A stretch of 44,733 nucleotides of DNA, from positions 1 through 44,733 of the forward strand of contig JAGBWK010000070.1 of assembly GCA_017629835.1 (NCBI GenBank), in the 5' to 3' direction. Of the stretch, positions 24,560 through 33,921 are shown one piece after another. The stretch's first letter is position 1. The number at the start of each line of letters is the position of its first letter. The DNA is from Muribaculaceae bacterium (GTDB taxonomy: Bacteria; Bacteroidota; Bacteroidia; Bacteroidales; Muribaculaceae). The position numbers were made by a program, and so were the translations under genes. Under the pieces are notes generated by a model. The model had not been told where the DNA came from. It did not search any database and was given only the letters and a program-made list of their open reading frames with translations.

Positions 24560-26845
24560 ATGGAATACGTATTTATTGGTATCATTGTCTTCCTGTTTCT
24601 ATTGGCAATATTTGATTTGTCGGTAGGGGTCAGCAACGACGCTGTCAACTTTATGAACTCCGCCATAGGCGCGCGAGCCGCATCGTTCCGCACCGTGGTA
24701 ATCATCGCCTCTGTAGGCGTGTTTATCGGTGCCGTGATGAGCAACGGCATGATGGACATTGCCCGACATGGCATCTTCCGACCCGAGAACTTTTCATTTT
24801 TCGACATCCTGTGCATATTCATGGCAGTAATGGTGACCGACATCATTCTGCTCGACATTTTCAACTCGTTGGGTATGCCCACCTCGACCACCGTGTCAAT
24901 GGTGTTTGAACTATTGGGAGCCACCTTTGCCGTATCGCTATTCAAATTAGCTGCCGACAACACTGGATTAGGTTTCGACGACCTACTGAACACCGAAAAA
25001 GCCCTCTCGGTAATCATCGGTATATTCCTCTCGGTTGCAATCGCATTCTTCTTCGGCACATTAGTTCAATACCTCACCCGACTTTGGTTTTCATTCAACT
25101 ACAAGAAGAATCTGACGTGGAAAATCGGCATCTTCGGCGGCATTTCAATCACTGCTATCATCTACTTCCTTCTGCTCAAAGGCACAAAGGATTTGACCTT
25201 TATGACTCCCGACGTAAAAGCGTGGATTGCCGACAACACCGCTATTATACTGACAAGTTGCTTAATCGTATTTACCCTATTGATGCAACTGCTCCATTGG
25301 CTTAAAGTCAACGTGTTCAAAGTGATTGTGATGACTGGCACATTCGCGTTGGCTATGGCTTTTGCAGGCAACGACCTCGTAAACTTCATCGGTGTGCCTT
25401 TGGCTGGCTTCGACTCATTCATGGACTATTCAGCCAACGGCAACGGCGACCCACACAGCTTTATGATGTCCTCGCTCAACGGCCCAGCCAAAACGCCTAT
25501 CTACTTCCTCATCGGAGCAGGCGTGCTTATGGTCATTTCGCTTGCCACATCGAAGAAAGCGCGCAAAGTGGTCAACACCTCGGTCAACCTCTCACGCCAA
25601 GATGCTGGCGACGAAATGTTCGGCTCATCGCGCATTGCCCGCCGACTGGTCCGCTTAGTGCTTAAAACCTCAAATAAAATCATCGATGCCACACCAACAG
25701 GCGTACGCCGCTGGATTGGTCGACGCCTCGACACTTCGGAAGCTATCCTCGCCGACGGCGCAGCTTTCGACCTCGTGCGTGGCTCTATCAATCTCGTCCT
25801 TGCTGGTAGCCTCATCGCAATAGGCACATCGCTCAAATTGCCGCTCTCGACCACCTACGTCACATTTATGGTAGCTATGGGTACATCGCTTGCCGACCGT
25901 GCTTGGGGGCGTGAATCGGCAGTGTTCCGCATCACTGGCGTTATCTCCGTGATTGGTGGTTGGTTTATCACCGCTGGAGCTGCATTCATCGGCGCAGCTC
26001 TGATTGTGTCGCTGATGCACTTGGGTGGCACCGCGGCAATCGTCATCATCACCGTAGTTGCTATCATCGTGCTCGTTCGCAACAACGTCCGAAAAAACAA
26101 GGAAGAAAAGGCTACTGACAGCACTCTGTTCCAAACTATCATAATGACCGAGGACAAGGCTCAAGCTTGGGAACTACTCAAAATATATCTGCGCACCAAC
26201 CAGCGCAACTTCCTCGAATATGCCAAAGATATGTACGACAAAATCACTCATAGCTTCTTCGCCGACAATGCCAGTCAACTCGGCAAATGCTGCGACTCGC
26301 TTGCCAAGCACAAGGCGATACTCAAAAGCGAACGCCGTCGCGCTACGCTATGTCTGAAGCATGTCGACGCAGCTATCGCAATCGAAAAAAGCGCATGGTT
26401 CCACCTCGCTAACAATAGCCAGATGTCGATGCTCTACAACCTGCGACGCATTGCCGACGCTTGCCACGAGCATGTCGATAACAATTTCAAACCACTACCT
26501 CAGCACTTCATCGACGACGCAATGCCATTGATTGCACAAATGCGCGATGCAATCGATGCCGCTATTACTACCGAAAATCCCGACGACGTAGTGAAGCTCC
26601 GCGAGCATTGCGACAAAATCAAGGAAGCTCTTGCCGAAAAATGCAAAGAGATTCACCACGACATCCGCAAAGAGGAGCCCTCAAACATGGCTGTGCTTTA
26701 CGTCTATCTGAACTTGCTTCAGGAGTCGCAGGAAATCATGAGTATCCTTCGCAAGTTGCTCCGAGCCGACATCAAATTAATGGAGCCAGTCGAAGATATC
26801 GACCAACAACCGCTACACACCGCCGCCCTCCCCACCGTCAATTGA
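24560..26845 (+). CDS. PiT-family inorganic phosphate transporter with C-terminal PhoU-like domain
   Basis: 761 residues. The membrane part (about 1-510) has the duplicated PiT signature: GVSNDAVNFMNSAIGARAAS near the start with GMPTSTTVSMVFELLGA, and later LKLPLSTTYVTFMVAMGTSLADRAWG. About twelve helices are visible, split by a charged cytosolic loop (about 325-390). The last 230 residues are soluble and helical, with no membrane segment, and look like a PhoU-type four-helix bundle (for example EYAKDMYDKITHSFF and LREHCDKIKEALAEKCKEI). Fusion of PiT to a PhoU-like regulator is known in Bacteroidetes. It should import phosphate with H+ or Na+. It converges with the small winged-helix gene over a shared terminator. 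Confidence 0.92.
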   Translation: MEYVFIGIIVFLFLLAIFDLSVGVSNDAVNFMNSAIGARAASFRTVVIIASVGVFIGAVMSNGMMDIARHGIFRPENFSFFDILCIFMAVMVTDIILLDIFNSLGMPTSTTVSMVFELLGATFAVSLFKLAADNTGLGFDDLLNTEKALSVIIGIFLSVAIAFFFGTLVQYLTRLWFSFNYKKNLTWKIGIFGGISITAIIYFLLLKGTKDLTFMTPDVKAWIADNTAIILTSCLIVFTLLMQLLHWLKVNVFKVIVMTGTFALAMAFAGNDLVNFIGVPLAGFDSFMDYSANGNGDPHSFMMSSLNGPAKTPIYFLIGAGVLMVISLATSKKARKVVNTSVNLSRQDAGDEMFGSSRIARRLVRLVLKTSNKIIDATPTGVRRWIGRRLDTSEAILADGAAFDLVRGSINLVLAGSLIAIGTSLKLPLSTTYVTFMVAMGTSLADRAWGRESAVFRITGVISVIGGWFITAGAAFIGAALIVSLMHLGGTAAIVIITVVAIIVLVRNNVRKNKEEKATDSTLFQTIIMTEDKAQAWELLKIYLRTNQRNFLEYAKDMYDKITHSFFADNASQLGKCCDSLAKHKAILKSERRRATLCLKHVDAAIAIEKSAWFHLANNSQMSMLYNLRRIADACHEHVDNNFKPLPQHFIDDAMPLIAQMRDAIDAAITTENPDDVVKLREHCDKIKEALAEKCKEIHHDIRKEEPSNMAVLYVYLNLLQESQEIMSILRKLLRADIKLMEPVEDIDQQPLHTAALPTVN

Positions 26846-26879
26846 AGTCTATAATCCCTCTTAAAGTGGAATACAATAA

Positions 26880-26920
26880 AGCGAGCGATACGTTCCCGAA
26901 TCATGGGCGTATCGCTCGCT
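26880..26920. terminator. Bidirectional terminator between the PiT and winged-helix genes
   Basis: AGCGAGCGATACG (26880-26892) and CGTATCGCTCGCT (26908-26920) form a perfect 13-bp stem, with a further CCC/GGG helix inside. A T-rich stretch follows on the plus strand, and TTTATTG follows on the minus strand, so it can serve both convergent genes. Confidence 0.75.
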
Positions 26921-26941
26921 CTGCGTTTCTCTTTGAGAATA

Positions 26942-27121
26942 TTATTCAGCAGGCGACCATTTGCAACGAACCGGCGAAACGATTGCGCCTTCAGTTTTCA
27001 AGTCCTTCATTGCTTTGTCCACCTCCTTGCGGTCGAGCCCAGTGAGTTCTGCTATTTTACCTGCGTTCAAAGGCTCACCAGCCTCTTTCATTGCTGCCAA
27101 TACTTTAGCTTTTGTATCCAT
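26942..27121 (-). CDS. Small winged-helix DNA-binding protein
   Basis: 59 residues from the ATG at 27121; the longer open frame of 72 is unlikely. Predicted as one winged-helix domain: VLAAMKEAGEPLNAGKIAELTG, then LDRKEVDKAMKDLKTEG as recognition helix region, and IVSPVRCKWSPAE as wing. Very short MarR/ArsR-like proteins of this form occur across Bacteroidales. DNA targets unknown. It lies 72 nt past the kinase gene and may be read with the two-component pair or alone. Confidence 0.75.
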   Translation of the reverse strand: MDTKAKVLAAMKEAGEPLNAGKIAELTGLDRKEVDKAMKDLKTEGAIVSPVRCKWSPAE

Positions 27122-27193
27122 AATTGTTTTGTTTGATTGTTGATATATATAGTTAAACAATGTTTCTTTGTTCAGAGTTCACTCAGAGCGGAT

Positions 27194-28588
27194 TTAGAGC
27201 GAAATTGTGAAATGCAGCCCGTGCGGTCGGCGGTTCGCTGCCGAAATTCGAGCACCATGAAATAGCAAGGCATTTTTCACAATAGCAAGTCCGAGCCCTG
27301 TGCCGCCCTGTTCGCGCGAACGCCCCTTGTCGATGCGATAGAATCGCTCGAATATACGTTCGAGATGTTCGTCAGGCACTCCTGCACCGTCATCGTAGAA
27401 GCAAATATGGCGGTTGTCGGGTATCTCGATTGTAATCTGCGTGCCACCCGAATAGGCGTTTGCATTTATGATTAGATTGCGGAACACCGAATCCCATAGC
27501 GCGCGGTTGCCCGACATTCCTATGTGGGCGGCAAAATCCATTTTGATAGGCAAATAGCCATGCCCCGTATATTCAGCTACTACCTCAGCAATAACTTCGT
27601 TGACATCTATTGCACTCTTTTCAATCACAGCCTTACCCTCGTCTAAGCGCGTCAAGGTCGACACATCATCGAGCAGCGACTGCAAGCGGCGACCATTGGC
27701 ATAGCATTGAGCTATAATGGCTGATTTCTGGTCATCGTCAAGTTCGGGATGCTCGGTCAGAGTTTCAAGGCACACCAATATTGCAGCTAAAGGGGTTTTC
27801 AATTCGTGGTTGATATTGTTGGTCAGCTGACGCTTGATGCGAGTTTTATCCTGCTCGAGCTGAAGTGTCATCGCATAATGCTTCTGCTGGGCTGCATACA
27901 GGCTGACGATGTGGCTCGAAATTTCACCAAGCTCATCGTGCGAAAATGCCTGATCGGCATAGATTTGCTCGCCAGCTTCCGCTTTGCGTGCAAAGTCGTT
28001 GAGTCGCGTAATCGTGCGACCAATGCGTCGGGTTGCCACCCACCCCACCAAACTGATTATCAGCGTAACGCCAAGCATAAACCAAAGGAACGTGCTGTCG
28101 GCAGCAAGCAGCTCGCTCAACGACACATCGTAAGGTGCAGCCGAGCGTACAATGAAGCGCCCCGACCTCATTGCCGAATAGAAATATGTTTCGTCGGTCG
28201 TAGCCGAGCGGCGCTGCAAGGAGTAACCAGTCCCTTCGGCAAGAGCCTGACGAATTTCTGGGCGGTCGAGGTGATTTGTTTCGGGCAAGCTATGGGTTGA
28301 ATTGTCGTAGACAACATTACCCGCCGAATCAACAACCGTGACTCGCAATTGACTCAAAGGCAACTGCGTTTGCGCAACGAAGTCGGCTAGCGACACGCCA
28401 TTCTCCAATGCATCCGACATATGCATATTGAATAGCTGCAACTGCTCGTCGAGTCGCTCAGCCTTGTACTGCTTCTCGCGGTCGTATTGAAACACCAAAA
28501 AGCAGGCGGTCAACAGCCACGACAGGACTAAAAACAGCAGGAAAATTTTGTGTTGGTATTTCAACCTAAATCGCTTATTGAGAGTCAT
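27194..28588 (-). CDS. Sensor histidine kinase of a two-component pair
   Basis: 464 residues. Transmembrane helices at about 15-34 and 167-187 enclose a periplasmic sensor domain of about 130 residues. A HAMP-like linker ([21 protein letters not shown]) follows, then HisKA with [14 protein letters not shown] (His261) and a HATPase domain with [11 protein letters not shown] (N box, divergent), [20 protein letters not shown] and [12 protein letters not shown]. It resembles the RprX/PhoR group. It is encoded 26 nt after its response regulator, which should be its partner. The N box has Asn-Ala-Asn-Ala in place of the common Asn-Ala-xx-Tyr/Lys-Tyr, otherwise complete. Confidence 0.92.
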   Translation of the reverse strand: MTLNKRFRLKYQHKIFLLFLVLSWLLTACFLVFQYDREKQYKAERLDEQLQLFNMHMSDALENGVSLADFVAQTQLPLSQLRVTVVDSAGNVVYDNSTHSLPETNHLDRPEIRQALAEGTGYSLQRRSATTDETYFYSAMRSGRFIVRSAAPYDVSLSELLAADSTFLWFMLGVTLIISLVGWVATRRIGRTITRLNDFARKAEAGEQIYADQAFSHDELGEISSHIVSLYAAQQKHYAMTLQLEQDKTRIKRQLTNNINHELKTPLAAILVCLETLTEHPELDDDQKSAIIAQCYANGRRLQSLLDDVSTLTRLDEGKAVIEKSAIDVNEVIAEVVAEYTGHGYLPIKMDFAAHIGMSGNRALWDSVFRNLIINANAYSGGTQITIEIPDNRHICFYDDGAGVPDEHLERIFERFYRIDKGRSREQGGTGLGLAIVKNALLFHGARISAANRRPHGLHFTISL

Positions 28589-28614
28589 ATTTGTTCATTT
28601 GAAATTGGAGAGAT

Positions 28615-29283
28615 TCACTCAAAGGCATAACCATAGCCAGGACGAGTGACAATGCGGTCGCCATACGGTGCTATTTTTTGGCGTATGCGGGTGATGTTCA
28701 CATCGATTGTGCGGTCGAGCACTATAACCTCACCGCGCCACACGCGCTGCAATATCTCCTCGCGAGAAAACACTTTCCCGGGGTTGCCAACCAATAGCTG
28801 CAATATCTCAAACTCTTTTTTCACGAGCTTCACCTCGTAGCCGTCGACTTTCACTCGCTTCATTTCGGCATCAATCTCTATGCCTTGCTCCGCTTTTGGC
28901 TCTTGCGCTGCAGCTCGACGAAGCACCGCCTTGACGCGCGCAATCAAGTTGCGCATCGTGTATGGCTTGCAAATGTAATCGTCAGCACCGAGTGTCAACC
29001 CACCCACCATATCATCTTCAGAGTCCTTGGCTGTACAGAAAATTATAGGCACACTCGCTGTTGCGGCGTTAGACTTCACGATTCGAGCCATTTCAAATCC
29101 GCTCATTTCGCCCATCATCACATCGAGCAATATGAGTGCAAATTTACTCAAATCAAGCAGCATTGCTTCTTCGGCACTATGAGCCACAACCACGTCGTAG
29201 CCCTCGAAACCGAGATTCAAACGGAGCATTTCACACAGCGTGGGGTCATCTTCCACCACCAATATCTTAGGTCTGGCGTCCAT
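28615..29283 (-). CDS. OmpR-family response regulator
   Basis: 222 residues from the ATG at 29283 (MDARPKILVVEDD). Receiver domain 1-120 with the acidic pair EDD, phosphorylation site Asp54 in LLDVMM, Thr84 and Lys106 in CKPYT. C-terminal winged helix of the OmpR/PhoB type, with FEILQLLVGNPGKVFSREEILQRVWRG and the end TRIRQKIAPYGDRIVTRPGYGYAFE. It heads the pair with the kinase downstream. It resembles RprY of Bacteroides, but I would not assign the name. Target genes not visible. Confidence 0.94.
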   Translation of the reverse strand: MDARPKILVVEDDPTLCEMLRLNLGFEGYDVVVAHSAEEAMLLDLSKFALILLDVMMGEMSGFEMARIVKSNAATASVPIIFCTAKDSEDDMVGGLTLGADDYICKPYTMRNLIARVKAVLRRAAAQEPKAEQGIEIDAEMKRVKVDGYEVKLVKKEFEILQLLVGNPGKVFSREEILQRVWRGEVIVLDRTIDVNITRIRQKIAPYGDRIVTRPGYGYAFE

Positions 29284-29303
29284 ATCTGAGATTCTATTCC
29301 TCA

Positions 29304-29311
29304 CAAAATTA
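29304..29311 (-). promoter_or_regulatory. Possible -7 box for the response regulator gene
   Basis: TAATTTTG on the minus strand, 20 nt ahead of the ATG at 29283. No -33 box recognised. Confidence 0.3.
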
Positions 29312-29376
29312 CGCAAAAAACCTTAAGCTACGTAATTTCGGACTAAATTTTTCGTAATATTTTGACGAATAATGTG

Positions 29377-29384
29377 TAACTTTG
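29377..29384 (+). promoter_or_regulatory. Candidate -7 box for pheT
   Basis: TAACTTTG followed by CA, 29 nt ahead of the ATG. The nearest -33-like element is TTCG with a 22-nt spacer. No Phe-rich leader peptide or attenuator is seen in this short leader. Confidence 0.5.
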
Positions 29385-29413
29385 CAAAATCATTCGTGTA
29401 AATTCCACAAATT

Positions 29414-31882
29414 ATGAATATATCATACAACTGGCTTAAACAGTATCTCGACTTCGACCTCGACCCTCAGCAGCTTGCCGCTGCACTCACTTCTATTGGC
29501 CTCGAAACAGGCTCGGTTGAGGAAGTTGAAACCATTCGTGGTGGCCTTAAAGGCATCGTAATCGGCAAAGTGCTCACTTGCGTCGAACACCCCGACAGCG
29601 ACCACCTACACGTCACAACCGTTGATCTCGGCGACGGACAAGCTACTCAGATTGTTTGCGGTGCACCCAACGTAGCCGCTGGACAAACTGTAGTCGTAGC
29701 CACCGTCGGCACAAAACTTTACGACGGCGACAAAGAATTCCAAATCAAAAAATCAAAAATACGTGGCGTTGAATCATTCGGCATGATTTGCGCCGAAGAT
29801 GAAATCGGCATCGGGCACTCTCACGACGGCATCATCGTTCTCAACGAAGAGGTTAAGCCTGGCACACCTGCTGCTGAATACTACAACATCAAATCCGACT
29901 GGGTGCTCGAAGTTGACCTCACACCCAACCGCGTCGACGCCGCTTCACACTACGGCGTGGCTCGCGACCTGTCGGCTTGGATGTCGCAGCACGCTACCCC
30001 CTCACCAGCTCGTCGCCACGACGTCGATTCGTTCAGCATCGACCGTACCGACGGCGCTATCGCTGTGAGCGTAGCCAACACCGAAGCATGCCCCCGCTAC
30101 TGTGGTTTGACCATTCGCAACATCAAAGTGGCTGAAAGCCCCGAATGGCTTCGCAATCGATTGATAGCTATCGGTCAGCGCCCTATCAACAATATTGTCG
30201 ACATCACCAACTATGTGCTCAATGGCATCGGTCAGCCACTCCATTGCTTTGACCTTGCTAAAGTCGACGGTGGCGAAGTCATCGTAAAAACATGCCCCGA
30301 AGGCACTCCCTTCACTACTCTCGACGGCGTTGAACGCAAACTCTCCGACAAGGATTTGATGATTTGCAACGCAGAGAAACCGATGTGTATCGCTGGTGTG
30401 TTTGGCGGACTTGATTCTGGCGTAACAGAACAAACCACCGACATCTTCCTCGAAAGTGCATATTTCAACCCCACATCAATCCGCAAAACAGCCCGTCGCC
30501 ACGGCCTTAATACCGATGCTTCGTTCCGCTACGAACGTGGCACCGACCCCAACCAAACGCTCTACGCTATCAAGTTGGCAGCTGTGCTTATCAAAGAATT
30601 GGCTGGCGGCGAAATCTGTGGCGACATCATCGACATCTACCCACAGCCTGTTGAGCCTTTCGACGTAAAACTCAGCTACGACTATTGCGACCGCCTTATC
30701 GGCAAGCATATTCCAGCTGAAACAATCGACTCAATACTCCGCGCTCTCGAAATCGAAATCGCTGGCCGCAATGGCGACGAAATCGACCTCAAAGTGCCAA
30801 CCTATCGCGTCGATGTGCAACGCCCCTGCGACGTTGTCGAAGATATGCTCCGCATCTATGGCTACAACAATGTTGAGCTTCCCCAAAGCCTCAACTCATC
30901 GCTCTCGTTCAAAACATTCACCGACAGTGCTGAGGACCTTCGCCGCCTTATCTCAGAGCAGCTCACTGGTCAAGGCTTCAACGAAATTCTCAACAACTCA
31001 CTGACTGCCGAATCGTACTACGCTGAATTGAAGCAATACCCTGCCGACCACTGCGTCAAGTTGCTCAATCCGCTGTCGAACGACCTCAACGTGATGCGTC
31101 AAACTCTCCTGTTCGGTGGCTTGGAATCGATTTCACACAATGCCAACCGCAAGTCGCCCGACTTGATGATGTATGAATTTGGCAATGTTTACGCTATCAA
31201 TCCCGAAGCCGAATCAACCGAAGAACGTCCATTAGCGCCCTACACCGAAGGCTCTCGTCTTGCTCTCTGGCTCACTGGCAACCTTCAGCAAGCCAACTGG
31301 AATCGCCCAGCCGTAGAATCATCAATCTACGACCTCCGCACAATGGTTGCACTGCTGATTGCTCGCCTCGGCATATCTGAGCGCGAAATTGCTTGGACAG
31401 TACAGCCCGCCAACGACATTTTTGGAGCCTCAATCGCCGTTGCAACACGCTCAGGCAAGCAACTCGGTGCGCTTGGCATCGTAGCCAAAAAGGTCCTCAA
31501 AGATGCCGACATCAAACAGGACGTATTCTTCGCCGAACTCGACTGGCATGCGTTAGTCAAGTTATCGCTCTCTAAGAATACTACCTACACCGCGTTGCCC
31601 AAAACTATGCCAGTGAAACGCGACCTCGCTCTGCTCATCGACAAGAACGTGACAATGGACGACATCGAAAAGGTGGTACGCGAATCGGAACGCCGCCTGC
31701 TCACCGACATCACTCTATTCGACGTCTACGAAGGCAAAAACCTCCCCGAAGGCAAGAAATCATACGCTATATCTCTAACCCTGCAAGACTCAGAAAAGAC
31801 CTTGCAAGACAAGCAGATTGATGCCGTAATGTCGAAGGTAATCGCCAACCTCGAAAAGCGTCTTGGCGCTCAACTCCGCTAA
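29414..31882 (+). CDS. pheT: Phenylalanine-tRNA ligase beta subunit
   Basis: 822 residues, the normal length. Order: N-terminal MNISYNWLKQYLDFDLD; tRNA-binding EMAP-like domain (about 40-155, with VTTVDLGDGQATQIVCGAPNV in two parts); B3/B4 editing domain (about 210-390, with CPRYCGLTIRNI and DITNYVLNGIGQPLHCFD); B5 domain (about 410-480); the catalytic-like core; and the C-terminal anticodon-binding FDX-ACB domain (about 728-821, with MPVKRDLALLIDKNV and LFDVYEGKNLPEGKKS). It pairs with PheS, encoded 12 kb away on the other strand. A small membrane protein gene follows 54 nt on. Confidence 0.97.
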   Translation: MNISYNWLKQYLDFDLDPQQLAAALTSIGLETGSVEEVETIRGGLKGIVIGKVLTCVEHPDSDHLHVTTVDLGDGQATQIVCGAPNVAAGQTVVVATVGTKLYDGDKEFQIKKSKIRGVESFGMICAEDEIGIGHSHDGIIVLNEEVKPGTPAAEYYNIKSDWVLEVDLTPNRVDAASHYGVARDLSAWMSQHATPSPARRHDVDSFSIDRTDGAIAVSVANTEACPRYCGLTIRNIKVAESPEWLRNRLIAIGQRPINNIVDITNYVLNGIGQPLHCFDLAKVDGGEVIVKTCPEGTPFTTLDGVERKLSDKDLMICNAEKPMCIAGVFGGLDSGVTEQTTDIFLESAYFNPTSIRKTARRHGLNTDASFRYERGTDPNQTLYAIKLAAVLIKELAGGEICGDIIDIYPQPVEPFDVKLSYDYCDRLIGKHIPAETIDSILRALEIEIAGRNGDEIDLKVPTYRVDVQRPCDVVEDMLRIYGYNNVELPQSLNSSLSFKTFTDSAEDLRRLISEQLTGQGFNEILNNSLTAESYYAELKQYPADHCVKLLNPLSNDLNVMRQTLLFGGLESISHNANRKSPDLMMYEFGNVYAINPEAESTEERPLAPYTEGSRLALWLTGNLQQANWNRPAVESSIYDLRTMVALLIARLGISEREIAWTVQPANDIFGASIAVATRSGKQLGALGIVAKKVLKDADIKQDVFFAELDWHALVKLSLSKNTTYTALPKTMPVKRDLALLIDKNVTMDDIEKVVRESERRLLTDITLFDVYEGKNLPEGKKSYAISLTLQDSEKTLQDKQIDAVMSKVIANLEKRLGAQLR

Positions 31883-31936
31883 GGAGTGACTGCCGACAAT
31901 GCGTCACATATCATAATACTGAAACAAATTCAACCA

Positions 31937-32230
31937 ATGGACGAATTCAAATTGCCTCATCCCGAGCAGGAGAAACGCCCCGTGCTTGCATTCATTGGGC
32001 TTATTCTCTCCATTCTGAACTGGATTGCTGTGTTTGCATTCCCCAAAACCGACAGCACAGAAGCACTTTACACCCAAATGTACATTCTGATTGGCTCGTC
32101 GTTAGTCGCAGGTTTACTCTGTTGGTTAGGGCGCAAACAGGCCTTTGGCATGGCAATGCTTGGCATCGTTGTCGCGCTATTTCTGCTCATCACCTTAGGA
32201 TGCAGCCTTATAGGTATGGCTATCGGATAA
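31937..32230 (+). CDS. Small membrane protein, unknown function
   Basis: 97 residues from the ATG at 31937 (MDEFKLPHPEQEKRP); a GTG at 31886 would extend it by 17 residues but the ATG product looks natural. After a charged N-terminus there are three hydrophobic segments (about 16-36, 49-68, 73-95), so it is an inner-membrane protein. It resembles short DUF4190-like proteins in size and layout, without a motif I can name. It lies between pheT and a hairpin shared with recO. Confidence 0.65.
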   Translation: MDEFKLPHPEQEKRPVLAFIGLILSILNWIAVFAFPKTDSTEALYTQMYILIGSSLVAGLLCWLGRKQAFGMAMLGIVVALFLLITLGCSLIGMAIG

Positions 32231-32286
32231 AGCAAAACAGACTAAGCCGCATACAATCGCGTTGTTTCATAATCCTCCTAATATCA

Positions 32287-32321
32287 ATCCCGCTCGCAGT
32301 AAGCTTTACCGCCAGCGGGAT
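32287..32321. terminator. Hairpin between the convergent pheT unit and recO
   Basis: ATCCCGCT (32287-32294) pairs with AGCGGGAT (32314-32321); the loop holds a small GTAA/TTAC helix. An A/T-rich stretch without a clean T run follows on the plus strand. Probably a weak terminator. Confidence 0.5.
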
Positions 32322-32343
32322 ACATTATATTATATAAGTCAGA

Positions 32344-33063
32344 TTAATCGAATAGCGAACGTAGGATGTCGAGCGAACGGAGATTGCGCACCGAGCCAAA
32401 ATGTATCGAAAAATATTCCAATAACAGATCGAGCACTCGCTGACGCTCCTCACGCGTAAACCGATAGGTATGCATATTCTCTGGCGTCATTCGCGCGAGC
32501 TGCACAGCCACAGCCGACTCCGACGGGTCGAGATAGCGACCCTGCAATGGTGGTGTCGAGCGAAACAGGCCGTTGGTCATATCAAGCAGATACCCCTCTT
32601 GATAGGTTGATAAGTCAGGCTCAATACCCATAAATCGCTGCAGTCCGACCATAAAGCAGATAGCGCAATTGGCTATCGAACTGCGACCCTCGACTACCGA
32701 TGCAATCGACTGCTCAACATAGTCGAACAGCAGAGTATCAGGTTGACTGTCGCGCACAAGAGCATTGAGAAAATCACACATAAATAATATTATGGTCGAT
32801 TTCATCGGATTGTCCAATATCATCGGTCCAGCCACAGTCACATCGCGCAATGTCTGCAACGAACGGTTTTCGCGCACATCAGCTACGCAATCAAACACAC
32901 TTCCGGGCATCATCAACGCGCGCCTACGCACCGACTCGCGACTCTTGCCGTCGTTAACCAAAAACGACAAGCGTCCGTATTCGCGCGTCAGCACAGTGGC
33001 TATCGACTTCGAATCCTTAAACTTTATGACTCTCAGCGTGATGCATCGCGTAGTGCCCTGCAT
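32344..33063 (-). CDS. recO: DNA repair protein RecO
   Basis: 239 residues. The N-terminal OB fold begins MQGTTRCITLRVIKFKDSKSIATVLT, and YGRLSFLVNDGKSR follows as in other RecO proteins. The helical part contains FMVGLQRFMGIEPDLS, in the place where many RecO proteins have a zinc finger; here that finger appears reduced (no CxxC pairs seen). It helps RecR and RecF load RecA on gapped DNA. Cytosolic. Single gene between the pheT unit and the tRNA/rpsT locus. Confidence 0.9.
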   Translation of the reverse strand: MQGTTRCITLRVIKFKDSKSIATVLTREYGRLSFLVNDGKSRESVRRRALMMPGSVFDCVADVRENRSLQTLRDVTVAGPMILDNPMKSTIILFMCDFLNALVRDSQPDTLLFDYVEQSIASVVEGRSSIANCAICFMVGLQRFMGIEPDLSTYQEGYLLDMTNGLFRSTPPLQGRYLDPSESAVAVQLARMTPENMHTYRFTREERQRVLDLLLEYFSIHFGSVRNLRSLDILRSLFD

Positions 33064-33238
33064 GGTGCTCTGATATATATTGATTACATCATTAATATTA
33101 CTCTACTTTGCGGTATTCCGCTCAGTCACCTCAGCCCATTTCAACCGATTAAAATCAACCAATCTTAGGCTTAGACAGTGCAAAATTACCAAATTCAAAG
33201 CGACTATAAGCAAAAATCGCACAAATTTTTTCGAAATA

Positions 33239-33270
33239 TTTGCAAGATTTAAAAAAAAGACTTAACTTTG
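33239..33270 (+). promoter_or_regulatory. Promoter of the tRNA-Glu/rpsT unit
   Basis: TTTG (33239-33242), a 20-nt spacer and TAACTTTG (33263-33270), an exact consensus fit. Transcription would start near 33277, about 20 nt before the tRNA. Confidence 0.7.
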
Positions 33271-33297
33271 CAATCGCTTTTTAAGGCAAACCCTAAT

Positions 33298-33369
33298 GGC
33301 CCATTCGTCTATCGGTTAGGACGCAAGATTTTCATTCTTGAAAGAGGAGTTCGATTCTCCTATGGGCTA
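33298..33369 (+). tRNA. tRNA-Glu (UUC), copy 1
   Basis: 72 nt with a 7-bp acceptor stem (GGCCCAT with ATGGGCT, first pair G-U), D loop with CGGTTAGG, anticodon stem CAAGA/TCTTG around TTTTCAT (anticodon TTC), and T loop TTCGATT. Discriminator A; CCA is not encoded. Identical to copy 2. Confidence 0.97.
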
Positions 33370-33409
33370 CAAATAAACAAAATTTGCAACAGACAATCAC
33401 AAACAAATA

Positions 33410-33667
33410 ATGGCAAACCACAAGTCATCTATCAAAAGAATTCGCCAGACTGCAGCTCGCCGTCTCCGCAACCGCTACTACGAAAAAACTTGCCGCAACG
33501 CTGTTCGTCGCGTACGCAAAATGACTAACAAAGCTGAAGCTGAAGCAGCTTTCTCTAAGCTCACTGCTATGCTTGACAAACTCGCTGCAAAACGCACAAT
33601 CTCTAAGAACAAAGCTGCTAACCTCAAGAGCAAAATCGCTCGCTACATCAACACTTTGGCTGCTTAA
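33410..33667 (+). CDS. rpsT: 30S ribosomal protein S20
   Basis: 85 residues, the usual length. It starts [20 protein letters not shown] and shows the three-helix S20 pattern ([40 protein letters not shown]). It binds 16S rRNA in the 30S body. It lies 40 nt after tRNA-Glu copy 1 and 47 nt before copy 2, so one transcript from the promoter at 33239 would carry both tRNAs and the S20 message and must be cut by RNase P and RNase Z-like enzymes. Confidence 0.97.
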   Translation: MANHKSSIKRIRQTAARRLRNRYYEKTCRNAVRRVRKMTNKAEAEAAFSKLTAMLDKLAAKRTISKNKAANLKSKIARYINTLAA

Positions 33668-33714
33668 TTCGTCGGTAGAGGCCAATCTCTGACTTCATAA
33701 TCTTTTCATACTCT

Positions 33715-33786
33715 GGCCCATTCGTCTATCGGTTAGGACGCAAGATTTTCATTCTTGAAAGAGGAGTTCGATTCTCCTATGGGCTA
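33715..33786 (+). tRNA. tRNA-Glu (UUC), copy 2
   Basis: Identical over all 72 nt to copy 1, again without encoded CCA. The flanks differ beyond one base on each side, so the duplicated unit is the tRNA itself. A terminator follows nine bases on. Confidence 0.97.
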
Positions 33787-33794
33787 CGCAAGAA

Positions 33795-33824
33795 GAGGCG
33801 CAATCATCAGGTTGCGCCTTTCTT
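33795..33824 (+). terminator. Terminator of the tRNA-Glu/rpsT unit
   Basis: AGGCGCAA (33796-33803) pairs with TTGCGCCT (33812-33819), eight base pairs with an 8-nt loop, followed by TTCTT. It starts nine bases past the second tRNA. Confidence 0.75.
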
Positions 33825-33921
33825 GTCGTCCAAACCGACCTATGAAGGCATGGAAAGACTAATTTTTGTTAAGCATTGACTAATTTTACGCCGCAATACC
33901 CCAAAAATGCGTTTTTTTTCG

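Noticed and set aside
33080..33265. 61-codon plus-strand frame before the tRNA-Glu gene
   Set aside because: It runs into the tRNA/rpsT promoter and is Lys/Asn/Phe-rich as expected of A/T-rich spacer.
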